Shown: positions 46,100 to 58,607 of the stretch, piece by piece | How the letters are laid out: the number at the start of each line of letters is the position of its first letter | Position numbering within the stretch: the first letter of the stretch is position 1 | Origin: Epiperipatus broadwayi | Lineage: Eukaryota; Onychophora; Udeonychophora; Euonychophora; Peripatidae | Direction: 5' to 3' | NCBI GenBank assembly: GCA_028023455.1 | Contig: JAQFVV010012673.1 | Coordinates: forward strand, 372,001-436,000 | Length of the DNA stretch: 64,000 bases | Translations under genes and position numbers: made by a program | The notes under the pieces: generated by a model | What the model was told of the DNA's origin: nothing | What the model saw: only the letters and a program-made list of their open reading frames with translations | The model's database searches: none

Positions 46100-46490
46100 A
46101 CTGTAAATTAACTACAGTCTTTTTTATATTTATGTATACGATTTCCAACTTTCTTATACACTTGAACAATATTATTTATTATATCAAAACTTTATCTTTA
46201 CAGTTTCAACTGTCCTGTAGTCATCATCAGAACTACAATATCCAAATATATAATCATATAAATATATTTTATACGCATTTATACAGCCTAATACTGTAAA
46301 TTAACTATATTTTTTTCATTTATATATGTACATATACCAATTCCAGTTTTCTTATATACCTCAACAATATTATTTTTTATACCAAAACTTTATTCTTATA
46401 GTTTTGACTGTCCTGCAGTCAACATCAGAACTATAATATCCAAATATATAATCATACAATTAATATATTTTATACACATATTTATACACA
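46100..46490. repeat. Direct duplication, 193-bp period
   Basis: ACTGTAAATTAACTA begins at 46100 and again at 46293. Each unit contains ACTTTATTCTTATAG-like and GACTGTCCTG(C/T)AGTCA(A/T)CATCAGAACTA segments. The latter forms a stem-loop (TGACT/AGTCA) flanked by AGTT/AACT. No protein is encoded. Confidence 0.7.
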
Positions 46491-46884
46491 TTTATATATA
46501 TAGTCAAAACATATATCTTAACTTGACTATTATAAAAATTCAATTTTCATTTTATTATTCCACGCATAACTAATTTAATTTTTTTTATTTATATTATTTT
46601 ATTTTTAAATTATTCTAAATCTATTTATTATAATTGTATATTATAAAAAAACGTTACCTTTTAAATTCTACTATTTAATACTTATCATTTTTATTCATAT
46701 TTTTAATTATATCTAAACGTTTTATATTTTTATTATATATTTTTTATTTAAGTATTAACCTTTTTACGATATAAATTACCTTTTTTATTACGTTATAAAA
46801 TAAAAAAATAGTATTGTCGAACTGGATAAAAAAGTTGGAAATAGTATGATATGTAAATATAAAAATCAATACCTAAGAATTTAT
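46491..46884. other. AT-rich DNA, no gene recognised
   Basis: Extremely AT-rich; no feature. Confidence 0.5.
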
Positions 46885-47612
46885 TTAAATCATTTAGATG
46901 TTGCAGATGATGTAGTTGCTTTTGCAAAGAATGCTTTAGAGTTGCATGAATGAAAGTAGTAAATTAGGACTAAAGACAAATGTTAAAAAGACTAAAGCAA
47001 TGTTCAATGGATTTTTTCAAAATATGAAAATAAAGATTGATTATGATGAATTAGAAGTTAACAGCTACAAATACCTTGGTCTGATTAGTAATACAGGTGG
47101 AAACAAAATGGATGAAATTAATCAGAAAATTAAACTTGGTGGGAGTGCTTTTCATAGAAATAACTTAGTACTAAATGGAAATATGCCTATGTATTTGAAA
47201 AGGAAGGTTTTTAAGAAATGTGTTTTACCAGTTCTTACTTATGGATCTCAGACTTGGACACTTAATAGAAGAGCAATATAGAGACTTCAGACCACTCAAA
47301 GAAGTATGGAAAGATGCATGTTAGGAGTAACAAGAAAAGATTGAAAACACACTATTGAAAAAATTAAAAGACTGAAGTGGAGTTGGTCTGGACATATTGC
47401 TATAAGAGATGATAATAGATGGACAATTATTTATAAATTGGATTCCAAGAGATTGTAAAAGATCCAGAAAGAGACTACATGTGAGATAGATGGAAGAAAT
47501 AAGAAAGTGTGCAGGGGTAATATGGAGAAGAGAAGCTAAAGATCAGGAAAGATGGATTGAGCTTGGAGAGATATTCGTCCTGCAGTGGATTGATAACGGT
47601 TGATGATGATAA
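46885..47612 (+). pseudogene. RTE-like LINE fragment from YADD box to 3' end
   Basis: Starts at VADDVVAFAKNALELHE (remnant of the FADD catalytic box). A 111-codon open frame (46946-47281) reads SKLGLKTNVKKTKAMFNGFF, VNSYKYLGLISNTGG, KIKLGGSAFHRNNLVLNG and VFKKCVLPVLTYGSQTWTL. After a stop come RLQTTQRSMERCMLGVT, GHIAIRD and the RPRKR-type tail, ending CTGCAGTGGATTGATAACGG and TGATGATGAT. Compared with the 35660 copy it is better preserved but shorter. Confidence 0.88.
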
Positions 47613-48274
47613 TAAAATATGGAGGCTAATTACAGGGTTTTATTTTATTATATACTATTTTGGTTGATATTACACAATGTAATTTTTTATAATGAACTAC
47701 TGTATACTAATTAAAACACATAGAAATGTATATAATCATCTACACACATATAAAGAATTATATAAATCTATGCATACATGCTTTATATCAATTTTTGCAA
47801 ATGAAATAAACAGGTTAATAATAAGGACATTTTATATATTCGTGCTTTTTTAAAATCATGTTTAATGTTATTAGTTTTATAGACTTTTCTCTTATTAAAA
47901 TCTTCAATGGAATGCAAAGTCTTAATATTTTGATGACAATCCATTTTGTGGTCATTTATTAAATAGAAAAAAAAATATATAGTATTGATATGTCTTCTGA
48001 TAGTTGGTCTTTTATATTTTTGTTATCTTTCTTCTAAGTATTTATCTGTATGTCTATATCATATGCTCCACAATTTATTTCATAAATGATATCTTGTTTT
48101 ATTTTTATTCCCTTTTATATTAAAATGTAGAACCTAACAATTATAGCATTAGTTTTTTTTTTATGGTGTGTTGATCCAATATTTACATTGTATTTAACAA
48201 ATGAAAAAATATGAGTTCTGTGAATAAATGCATTAAAACAAAAGTAAACATTTATAAAGTAAATTTTTATTATA
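47613..48274. other. AT-rich DNA, no gene recognised
   Basis: No supportable feature. Confidence 0.5.
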
Positions 48275-48655
48275 TCATCATCATCATCAACCATTATCAA
48301 TCCACTGCAGGATGAAGGTCTCTCCAAGTTTAATCCATCTTTTCCGAACTTTAGCTTCTCTTCTCCACATCATCCCTGTACACTTTCTTATTTCATCCAT
48401 CCATCTCACATGTGGTCTCTTTCTGGGTCTTTTACAATCTCTTGGAGTCCAGTTTAAAATTTCAATTGTACATCTATTATCACCTCTTCTAGCAATATGT
48501 CCAGACCAACTCCACTTCAATCTTTTAATTTTTTCAATGAAGCCAATAACACCTGTTTGTTCTCTTACCCATACATTGCATTTTCGATCTCTTCTTGTTA
48601 CTCCCAACATGCATCTCTCCATACTTCTTTAAGTGGTCTGAAGTCTCTGTATTGC
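48275..48655 (-). pseudogene. RTE-like LINE 3' end, minus strand
   Basis: A 111-codon frame (48287-48622) reads MERCMLGVTRRDRKCNVWVR, QTGVIGFIEKIKRLKWSWSG, HIARRGDNR, LNWTPRDCKRPRKRPHVRW and WIKLGETFILQWIDNG. The 3' end is the TGATGATGATGATG tail (+ strand ATCATCATCATCATC at 48276). The 5' side stops where a (TA)n tract begins at 48659. Confidence 0.88.
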
Positions 48656-48656
48656 T

Positions 48657-48658
<2 letters not shown>

Positions 48659-48706
<48 letters not shown>
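48659..48706. repeat. (TA)n microsatellite
   Basis: About 24 TA units directly at the 5' break of the LINE fragment. Confidence 0.95.
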
Positions 48707-48707
<1 letters not shown>

Positions 48708-49269
48708 TAAGATCAACACCACATCACATGATCTCTTCTTACACATTACTATTTAGTAGCAAATTCTTCTATTCTGTCTACACTTAGCACTGATCAGTGA
48801 AAGATTTAGTAATCAATAGACACAAGATGGTATTGTTTAATGAATCTTAGTTTAGTACTGAGTTCATGTGATGTCTTATTGATCATGTAATGTATTACTG
48901 ATTTAGCACCAATACTGGCCAAAAAATAAAGGTACCTAAAGTTATAATAAGCTCATCATAATTCATAGAACTTAAACTGTCTTCATATCTATATAATTAT
49001 CAACCAAATAGGCATTTGTTTACAGCTCATGTGATAAAATTAGAAATAGGATACATTAAATGATATTCAGAGAGGTATAAGTTCAGCATTGACATATCTT
49101 GCATGGCACAACCTAGAAGGATTAAAATGATGCATAGAGGCAAAGGAATAAGCCTGGGATTTCATGTATTGGTGGCGGATGAGTAAGGTTGCATGTTTCA
49201 AAAGGTACAAATATAGTTCTAAGCTTTTGTCCATGCAAATTCAGAAGAGGGACCAGAATTTGTCTCCCC
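48707..49269. other. AT-rich DNA, no gene recognised
   Basis: CCACATCACATGATC at 48719-48733 resembles the lead-in of hammerhead family A, but no ribozyme follows. Confidence 0.4.
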
Positions 49270-49500
49270 CCCCCTACATTTTTGATGCCACATGGAAGCT
49301 AATTGTTTTGCCTCCATAAGGCTGATCCCTTTCATACCTAGATAGAAATCGCCTATCCTGGAAATGATTAGGAGCTGATTTTGGTACAATACTTTGGGAT
49401 TGATTACGATTTGCCTCCCTTCTCAGACCTATTGCCCAAACTCTGAGTATTATGACAGTGACTCCCATTCTGAAAGGTCGGTTTACCTAGACAAAGCTGT
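49270..49500. other. GC-richer unrecognised segment
   Basis: A patch markedly less AT-rich than its surroundings. The minus strand carries a 64-codon frame (49274-49468) and the plus strand also has an open stretch (YCPNSEYYDSDSHSER around 49430-49480), preceded by a CCTCCCTTCTCAG that could act as an acceptor. Neither translation is recognised. It could be an exon, or part of an unknown repeat. Confidence 0.25.
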
Positions 49501-49929
49501 GGTTTTGCATGAACAATTTAAAGTTTTTCAAATTTGGCTGTTAATTTGATAATATAACAAAAATTAAAAAATGGATTCTGGAGGCAGAATGCATTACATC
49601 CAAAATGTCCAAATACACTTGTTTAAAAATATATATAAAAAAACTCCTTAATGACGAAGGTCATAAGGTATGTACTTAACTCTTTTGACATTGTTTACAT
49701 TTTTTTAAACCTATAAAGATATAATTTCTGTTTTTTTTTTTTTAAACGAATATCACTTATCTTTACAGGCCTTTTTTAAAAATATAAACAATTAATCTAA
49801 GAAGAGTTAAATATCTAAATTTATGAAGTTAATGAATAATATTTATGTAGTGTAACTTTTAATACATCACTCTCCCTGCAAGGTAGGGACCAGTTTCTAT
49901 TCACTTTGTACCCCTTGTGGAGAGGAGTA
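49501..49929. other. AT-rich DNA, no gene recognised
   Basis: No supportable feature. Confidence 0.5.
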
Positions 49930-49974
49930 ATTATAAACATATGACAAAAGATAAGTGAAAAAGAGTTATGATTC

Positions 49975-50017
49975 CCAAGATGCACGTTTCATGCTGAACC
50001 ATCACCCATAAGTCAGC
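49975..50017 (-). ncRNA. Hammerhead motif (family C, degraded core)
   Basis: Minus strand keeps GGTTCAGCAT stem II side, GAAA, and CGTGCATC, which pairs as a two-base-pair stem III if the A of ATC is restored to G (a CpG-type change). CTGATGA is replaced by CTGACTTA. The TCTTGGGAATC 3' side of stem I remains. Confidence 0.4.
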
Positions 50018-50189
50018 CCAGATCACAATCTCTTACACATATCTTAATCATAGCTCAATAAACAGAAGAGGGATGAGCAGAATGCAGGCTGAAGAGTTGG
50101 AGAGTGGAAAAGATTGAAGCTTGTCTATTGAAACATCTACTATCTTAATATAAACTGAGCACTGATTGTATATATGTATAGGAGATAGT

Positions 50190-50240
50190 GATCTGGACCA
50201 ACTGATGAGGGCTAGATTAGCATGAAATGTGTATAGTGAT
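50190..50240 (+). ncRNA. Hammerhead motif (family C, right arm)
   Basis: TGGACCAA then CTGATGA (50202-50208), an imperfect stem II GGGCTAGATTAGCAT, GAAA and a TGTGTATAG segment. The CCAA preceding the core can pair with TTGG as found after the cleavage site in the C1 fragment, but the TTGG is not present in this copy. Confidence 0.4.
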
Positions 50241-50341
50241 CATTTATCTTTTTCACATGTGACCATGTGCGTCACTTGTATATAATAGATTGATAGATGT
50301 GGGGGTTGCAAGTTTGATTTCAAATCCCTTATAATTACATT

Positions 50342-50345
<4 letters not shown>

Positions 50346-50426
<81 letters not shown>
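50346..50426. repeat. (TA)n microsatellite
   Basis: About 40 uninterrupted TA units. Confidence 0.97.
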
Positions 50427-50430
<4 letters not shown>

Positions 50431-53400
50431 CCTACACTCCCAACCATTCATATACATCATATGAATAACTGCCCAGAGCACCAGTTCTATTAATGAATAG
50501 AACAATATGACAACATATCTTATACAAAATTATTACTGAGACTCTTTTACCTAAGTCTATATGTAGCTCAGCTCAGTGGGAGGCTATAGGAAGTTCACAA
50601 GATATATGATTATAAATAAATGAAAGAAGAAACATGATATAGCATTAAATATAATTTAAATCCTTTTGTTAATTAATTACATGATAAAGAATCACAATGT
50701 TTATTTATACAGTCTATTAAAATATCCTTTTTAACTTAATTTCTTTCCTCATCCAAGTATAACATATATCAGCTTACTATAATTACATTCCTAAACAGTT
50801 CTATGACTTGGCATATCATAATCTAAACAACTACCTTAATGCCAATCAAAGAATAAACAATAAGATCTCAGGGAACTTCACAAACACAGTTGAATTAAAT
50901 AAAATACATTAGCCCATAAGTTATAATTCTAAAGTATGATAAAATATAATAAAATAAATTAACTAAATATTGTATTGTGTTTAGCAATAAGATAATGACA
51001 GAAATAGGGTATTTTAATCTCACATCATCATTTAACAAATATACTAACCTGGCAACCTTCCTTATACGTTTATCAAGTGGCAACTGATCTTTATAATGTT
51101 TGGATCAAGAAAACAAGATTGTCAGACACCAGCAAATTTGTTATTATAACTATAAAATAATATATCTATTTTATAATAGATCTATGAAATGTGGAGATGT
51201 GGAAATTAGTACTCGAATGTATACAAGAATAACTCAAGACACAGTTTTCAATAAATAAACAAATCATTTATTATATTGAAAAATTTAATTTAAGTAATTA
51301 TTTACAATAAGACAGATTGTCTTAATGATTTAAAATTCTTAAATAAACCTTGAACATCAGTTTGGGATTATCCCTATGATATTATATTATTTATACCCTT
51401 TTGAAATCTGAAATTAACAACAAAATTTGATCTTCTAACTTTGCATATCTGCTTTACTTAAGCACTTCATTCAAACATATCATTAACTACATAATATATT
51501 ACATTGTTGGCACAATAAATATTTATGAGAGGATTTTCTATTGATTAATAAAATAAATCAAACTAACATATTTGGCCATCAACAAAGCAACTTTTTCTAA
51601 CTAATGAAATAATCATTTTTTTTTAAAAATTACATATACCTTTCACACATAACAATGAAATCATATTCATTCTGATGGTTTGATGATTTATAATTCTGTA
51701 TTAAATGAATATAATATGTTTCAAACATTTAATTCCCGTTTTTATTTTCAATAACTTTATACTTCTATTTAGATGAATATAGTGTGCTTCAAAAGATTTA
51801 TTTCCCATTTTCACTTCAATAATTTTATACCTTTATATTCACGATATTATTCATATTGCACATGAGTGTGTGCGTCTAAGCAACAATAATAGAAAATAAT
51901 TCTTTTCTATGCATCATCCATTCATCAAGAAAATATTATACAATTACTTCATTTCAGACAATGTTGTAAACCAATAAATAAAATAAGACACGAACATTAC
52001 ATCAAGAATTGGATTTCAGCTATCTATCTGGCCACATATTAATAACACAGAGTGATATTTTCACAATTATATAAACCACATGTTCCAAGGGGAATTCACA
52101 TGAGGAGCAGATAAACTCTTTACTTAATACTTCTACAATAATTCATCTAATTCTGAAATATACTACTGGTGTGGCATTTTTCCTCATCACTAGGACCTTA
52201 CGAAAACATCACTTGACTTCAAAACTATCATTTCATCATATGCATATGATATAAACTAGGCTCTACTCATGGAAAATTATTGAAATATACTAAATAGACA
52301 AAATGTCTCATCCTTACAAATATAGAACGCATCCAGATTACTTTCCATTCTCAAAGCTCTTCTACATATCGAACATTATATATACACGCTGGCAGATAAA
52401 TACATACAGATAACCTACCAATCCATCAGTTCTTTAGAATACGACAACATCCGAAATTTATACATAAAATATTCACAAATGGAACTTTATCAAACAAGTG
52501 TTATAGCTGTGCAAACAGACACACACACATGAACAAGAATATACAAAAAAAAATAATTCTAAGTTATATACTATGCAAGCAACATGGTAATTAAATAATA
52601 CATTCAGGTATAACCTTTAATTCAGAATAGACTTTAAGTTACTTTTAAAATTTAATAGTTATAATTATTACGAACGAGTGTCTTTATCATCTCTAGCAAA
52701 CTATTTTAATTATACGTTCGTTGATTTCAAAGCCAAATTCTCACTTTTGAGATAATAAAATATACAAAATAAATGTAAACCTCTCTCTAATAAAATAATA
52801 ATAATAAAAAATTATTTCTTCCCTTTACCTTCATAAAAGAAAAATAAGACATATTTGTATAAAATCAATTTTTACCAACGTATCCACTACTCATGAATAC
52901 GCATTCCGAGACGATCTAGGATATCATAATAGCCCAAAATTATAAATAAAACATAATTTAAATATACCTATCTGTCTATCATATACATTAACAATGACAA
53001 GTAATAAAGGAAAGATAAAGAAACAAAAGTCATTTGTTCTATGATTTAAAATAAAAAAGTTCACTTGCAAAGTTCTACTCGGGTTTATGAAACAATATGG
53101 GGATGGATTCCAAACTGAATTCGAACTTAAAATGAATTTCTGTAGGATAACCAAAAAAATATATATAATCATAAATTAAATATGATCCAGCAACTCCAAT
53201 GTTCATGGCATGGCCATTTGAGCTACTAAATCACACATAAGTAATCAATTTCTCTTTTTATTATGACAGAAATATAAGCCATTTTTAGCTACAGTTGAAC
53301 GGGAATTATTTCATTCACTCCGTAGTCATTTTACATGAAGTAAACAATTGTTCTTAAAAATTTTTTAAATAGCATTTGACATTTTTAATCTAGTATATGC

Positions 53401-54996
53401 ATAGTTTATTTTTAAATATTGTCAAATAATATATCATGATTCATTAGTAATTCCACAATTAATAATACTTTATTATTATAGTGCATCTTTATCGAAGAGA
53501 ACAGAAACACAACCACATTCACGTCCTTCCATTCGATTTAAGCACGTATCTAAAACATCCTTTGATTATTTGGGTAATTCACATTTATTTCTTTCATTAA
53601 AAATACATATTATTCTTAGAAATACCAAATAAATAAATACTATCATTTTTCTATAATGAATTTAAGAATGGCATGATACATTAAAATACACATATCCTTT
53701 AAATTTTTTTATTTAGCTTTTATAAAAGTAAGAAATAAAATATAGTGAAAAATTAAAATAAATTCTGCAAAACTGTTCTGCACATATTTCCAAGAGATAT
53801 TAGACAACACACGTAGATAATTATAAAGTTTATGCATTTTATTTTTATTCATAATGATAATTAAATGAAGTACTGCAAGCTTAATATTATCGATATTCAT
53901 TTGAAAATATTAATAAGGATGAGGTGGTTAATTCAAACATTTAAAATTAAGGAGAGAAATGAAAAACTGATGTACCTTTTTAAATTTTTAGTCCTGCATT
54001 CCAATTGAAGACCTTTTCATAATGAATTTCTTATAACTTTTCCAGAAGTTTATTACAAAGTTTTTTTAAAAATGAATTTGACTTCAAGAAAAAAAATATA
54101 TTTGTTACAGCAGGGGAGAGCAATTTTACTGGCTGCACTTATAACAATAATGAGCAATTTTAAATCTCAACTCCCTGTTAAATGGATATCTTTTTCCCCC
54201 TATCAAAAAGGTTATTTCTTTTTTTTCAAAAAGGTCAACTCCCACCTTTTTGCACTTAAACTAATTACATATGCAAGAAATCTTTCTTAAAAAAAATCAT
54301 TCTGATTTTTACAATTAAATCAAGACAAAAAATAATATTAATAAAAAAAAAATAACTTTTACAAACTGGAAAGAAATGAATATTAATTAACTGTTAAATA
54401 AAATGATGAATAATTTATTTAATTTATAAAATAATTCACCTATCCAAATATCCATTAATCATTGGAAAAAAAATATATTTGTTAAATTATTAAAGATAAT
54501 TTCTGTACTTTAAATGTCTTTATTGTAAGTGTACTATTGTTTAATGTTATTAAAAGATGAAAATGAAATGAAACATGATACAAACATACATTTATGCACA
54601 TACACTGTACTATAAATATTAAATTATCTTGACTAAATATAATTGAGATGGCTGTTAATATGGATAAAGGGATAAGTATTAATGAACAAGGGATTAGGAA
54701 ACCATTCACATTTAATACTAAACACTACCATAAAATAACTTTGCATCTTCCTGACAAAATATACCAATTCCTATAATAAACAACCCCTCTTTCTTGCATC
54801 AAATACTTCATTTATTATAATAATAACAATAAATACTTACAAAGTGGTTAATCAAATGCATAAACAATCAATATCTAAGACTTTAAACAATCTCCAGCAA
54901 ATTTTTTAAAATTCTAAGGCTATTTCATTTTTTTATACAGTACAACTATTCACTACAAAGTATCTCAATTCATTGTGCCCATTCAGAGGGTCACAA
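50427..54996. other. Repeat-poor AT-rich block, no gene confirmed
   Basis: About 4.5 kb without recognisable elements, the longest such stretch in the window. Between roughly 51840 and 53560 CG dinucleotides are noticeably more frequent than elsewhere (for example 52860-52920 and 52670-52720). That could mean lower methylation decay or a functional non-coding segment, such as a long UTR or regulatory intron. One short open frame is listed separately. Confidence 0.4.
53476..53559 (-). other. Possible terminal exon fragment (unrecognised)
   Basis: A minus-strand stretch reads DVLDTCLNRMEGRECGCVSV, then LFDKDAL and a stop. It is CG-containing and protein-like compared with neighbouring DNA. No convincing acceptor site precedes it and the family is unknown. 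Confidence 0.2.
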
Positions 54997-55025
54997 TATA
55001 TATATATACAATATATATATATATT

Positions 55026-55069
<44 letters not shown>
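54997..55069. repeat. (TA)n microsatellite with palindromic core
   Basis: TA runs broken by TACA and TTGTGA, with an ACAATATATATATATATTGT palindrome at 55009-55028. Confidence 0.9.
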
Positions 55070-55071
<2 letters not shown>

Positions 55072-55540
55072 GTTTTTGGGAGCAACAATGTTTAACAAAA
55101 TAAAATTAAAATTACATACCAACATTTTGAGAAAATAACACTTGTTCTCAATTTGATGGAAAAAACAATAATAATCATGTGATTCTAGCAGAGGTAATTG
55201 TACACTGACTTAAATTTGCTAATGTTCTAAAAAATTTACTTATTTGCATACTGCAACAACTACTATCAGAGAATATTTAGAGAGGATATAAAAATATTTA
55301 AAAAAACAATTGCATTAAAAAACATGAAGAAACAATAAAATTAGTATATGTATGGACGTTTCCTCATGCAAATGAATACAAATTTAAATATCCTACCAAT
55401 GTTAAGTCAACCTTCTCTGCTACAACCATGTGATGGTTACTGCCCCCTCCCCCAGTTGAGGGCAACTGCTATCTTGCCAAAATGTTGATTTTTAATTTAA
55501 TTTTATTAAACATGATTGCTTCCAAGAATATCATTTATGA
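55070..55540. repeat. Foldback element E
   Basis: The left arm 55071-55150 (GGGAGCAACAATGTTTAA ... CCAACATTTTGAGAA) recurs inverted at about 55470-55535 (AAAATGTTGATTTTTAATTT ... AAACATGATTGCTTCC). The outer edge coincides with the (TA)n tract. No coding capacity. Confidence 0.65.
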
Positions 55541-55863
55541 AATATCATATGCCCCTGAAAACATTCACTTCAATATATTGTAATGAGCAGATTTGCATAA
55601 TCAGAAAAACTAATCTTAGGAATCAAATGATGATCACTAATTTGTATGTCTGTGTGTAACATTGATATAAACATTACCAAAAACAATACAAAGTCAAACC
55701 TCATTACCTATGCCTTCAAGACAATTTCCCACAATGACTACCACATCTGATATTAGCATATATATTCTTTTTCTTATATCCCATTGAGGTCAGGGAAATA
55801 CAAGAGTCTCTTGAAACTAAAAAAATACTAATTGTGGTAGATGAAACACAAAGGCAAGAGGTT

Positions 55864-55894
<31 letters not shown>

Positions 55895-56581
55895 CACACT
55901 TATTAGTAACAATAATTTAAACAAAATGAATGAAGTTTGCATAACTAGATTTTACTCATACAATTATATTGCGTTTCTTACAAGTTAAAAAAAAGTGACT
56001 AAACAGCTTAATTATCACTGATTACATTCAATAGATGGACTATAGGTTTATAGGACTTAATAATCTCAGGGTGTACATTCTATGATGGTTTAATGATTAA
56101 TTAATAAATGATAAAGCAGGTTTATGATAGTATTTATTTAACTTTGTTAAAAATCACAATCATTAAGAGATGATTGCCATGGACTTAGAATTATAAATGA
56201 CTGCTTGCTTGCAAATTTAGGCTTTAAAATACACTGAAAGATACAAAGCATGGAGATGGGTTATCAAACACAGAAGAGTATATCTGAAGGTGAAACAGTG
56301 ATGGGGTATGCCCATCTTGGTGAAGCCTTGCCCAGAACTTTCATCAGATCAGAGGAGCATAAGAAGCAGGAACAAACATCTTCCCTTTCAAACAGTAACA
56401 AACTTATTGTTATCAAGCAGAAAAATTATCTGTATTGATAATAATATTAATGACAATAACAATGTTTATCCAAGTATGAAAATATGAGAAATACATCTGC
56501 CTTGGCATGACCATATATAACAAGAACACTCGCTCAGCCAATGTTATCCACAAAGTAGGAATGAACATCTGCTTGAGGAAG

Positions 56582-56584
<3 letters not shown>
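55541..56584. other. AT-rich DNA, no gene recognised
   Basis: Contains a short (CA)n(TA)n microsatellite at 55863-55899 and otherwise nothing supportable. Confidence 0.5.

Positions 56585-56662
<78 letters not shown>
56585..56662. repeat. (TA)n microsatellite
   Basis: About 39 uninterrupted TA units. Confidence 0.97.
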
Positions 56663-56665
<3 letters not shown>

Positions 56666-57181
56666 CCAGAAATGCAATTTAATAAAAGAGAAGGGTAATA
56701 AGTAATTGTAAATTATGAAAGCCTGCAAATTAAAAAAGAAAAACATAAACAAATGTGGGTAGTCACATTATAAGTGTGAACAAGTGATCATATAATTAGT
56801 TTACATGGCTAAATTAAGTCTGAATTCCTTCATCTAAGATATATACTTAAAAAAACAAAGATTAATAATGCCTGCTTAATTGAAGGTCCATCCTAGAGAA
56901 CATATTCACACATACTAAGAAATACATTATACGGTAGCTCATGATGTCATTTATTTATATATAATTATAATAAAACATTTATGATGCTACTATAACTTAT
57001 ATGACATATATATAAACTTGTCCATTCAAAAGAAAATATAAATTAACCTTATTTCAAACATAGCTTTTTTAAAAACTTAATTCAATTGATTTTTATATTT
57101 GTTTATAAAAAACCTGGTTTTATAATCTTGATAATTAGATATTTATTTTATATAGTGCAATGGTTTTATAAACTGTAATAA
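56663..57181. other. AT-rich DNA, no gene recognised
   Basis: No supportable feature. Confidence 0.5.
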
Positions 57182-57642
57182 TAATAATCAGCCATTAAGC
57201 TACTGCACATGCACTTTGTGGATTTTTAACTATAAATGAATACTCTCATTTTCAAACACAAGATAAAATATTTGTGAAAAGATAAAATGAATCCATTTAT
57301 CCTTTCTACCCAAATATTTATGTATGGGAAAATCTTAAGCTTTGAGAAAGAGAGCATGAAGATTTTAAGCAATAATAAATTCTAGATAATTCCGCATGCA
57401 TCACTCATTCAGGCATAGTAAAGGTAATTTAAAGGGATTGCTTAACATCTTCATGTTCTCTTTCCCAAATGCTTAAGATTTTCCCATATGTAAATGTTTG
57501 AGTAGAAAGGATAGATAAATGGATTCATTCTATCTTTTCACAAAGACTGTATCTTGTGTTTGGAAGTGAGAGTATTCATTTATAGTTAAAAATCCACAAA
57601 GTGCATATGCATTAGCTTAATGGCTGATTATTACTATTACAA
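57182..57642. repeat. Foldback element F, about 460 bp
   Basis: Two arms of roughly 200 bp. TAATAATCAGCCATTAAGCT at the left edge and its reverse complement AGCTTAATGGCTGATTATTA at about 57614-57633. Inside, GGATTTTTAACTATAAATGA and its complement, and GGGAAAATCTTAAGC with GCTTAAGATTTTCCC. The central loop is about 60 bp. High arm identity suggests a recent insertion or active gene conversion between arms. Confidence 0.85.
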
Positions 57643-57872
57643 TCTTGATAATTGCAAAAGTAAGGTTTCAACTGAAACACATGACTTGATATATTTTAGA
57701 AAAACAAAATCTTTAAGCCAGATGAGGAAAGGGGGAGGATTAAAATATCTCTGTATTTTTAATTAATAACTTTCTTTTAAGGGAAGTGGGAGGGGGGTGA
57801 TTCCTGGAATTTTAAGAAATGAAAATGTGTTTATAAAGTAGACTTCCATCACCTAATCCTCAAATAAATCTA

Positions 57873-57873
<1 letters not shown>

Positions 57874-57960
<87 letters not shown>
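57874..57960. repeat. (TA)n microsatellite
   Basis: About 43 TA units, the longest TA tract in the window. Confidence 0.97.
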
Positions 57961-57966
<6 letters not shown>

Positions 57967-58266
57967 ACACAACTTAAGAATGACTGTGTAGTGCAAATAT
58001 CATTCTTAACAAATATAGGTTAGTAAAGCATAATATTAAAGAAAAAATAATCCAAACAAAAAAAAATAGTACAAGCAAAAGGAAAACATCAAATGCATAT
58101 GAATTATTTTACTGATATAAGAATGCAGTGATCTCATAGTAAAAGTTCAATGTTTTTGTGATTACCTTAGCAAATATTTTTTTTAGAAACATTGTATAAT
58201 ATAAAAAAATAGCATATAGGTTTGACAATGTTTGGATTTCATGATGCAATTCTCACTAATTTGATT
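57961..58266. other. AT-rich DNA, no gene recognised
   Basis: No supportable feature. Confidence 0.5.
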
Positions 58267-58521
58267 CTAAATAGCATTTAATACTAGGATTAGGCTGGTT
58301 CTTAATAGCCTAAGATGGAAGGTGACATAATCGATTGGGTAGCTTTTTTTTTGAAGGAAGACACAGCAGTTCAGCAGGTTGAATTCATTTAGGATGGCAG
58401 GAACAGCATGATGGGTACTCTGGTTGCAGACTTCGACTTGGCAACAATTCACCAACTCCATTAGGATTCCAAACTCATGCTCCCCTGGAATGGCAAAGGG
58501 AAAGTGGTCACAAACTTCTAC
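58267..58521 (-). other. Unrecognised open frame, 84 codons
   Basis: A stop-free minus-strand frame in a patch less AT-rich than its surroundings. It reads EVCDHFPFAIPGEHEFG, then ILMELVNCCQVEVCNQSTHH and AILNEFNLLNCCVFLQKKS. Cysteine-rich, no match to a family I know. No clear splice sites were found at its edges, and an A-run near 58345-58355 could hide a frameshift. It could be a host exon or an old retroelement piece. Confidence 0.3.
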
Positions 58522-58607
58522 TTACAGGTTAGCATTATATGTGGCCTGTAACCATAAAATAACTTTTTAAAAATAACTTTGGAGAGAGATCATGACAACA
58601 AGTTTAA

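Larger units (their letters stand above)
49930..50320. repeat. Hammerhead repeat family C, inverted dimer
   Basis: The left part (CAAGATGCACGTTTCATGC ... CAGCCCAGATCACAATCTC) recurs inverted on the right (GGAGATAGTGATCTGGACC ... TAGCATGAAATGTGTATAG), the same architecture as the 34335-35120 insertion but more diverged. The segment after 50280 (GGTTGCAAGTTTGATTTCA) may be a SINE-like B box. Confidence 0.65.

Noticed and set aside
46214-46440. CTGATGA ... GAAA hairpins in the 193-bp direct duplication as further hammerheads
   Set aside because: On the minus strand CTGATGA, a TGACT/AGTT stem and GAAA are present. But the bases before the core pair with those after GAAA (AGTT with AACT), which makes a simple stem-loop, and no NUH triplet with a separate stem I could be found.
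56507-56752. Frames rich in Ile-Tyr repeats
   Set aside because: They are translations of the (TA)n microsatellite. The same applies to 5325-5564 and 63566-64000.
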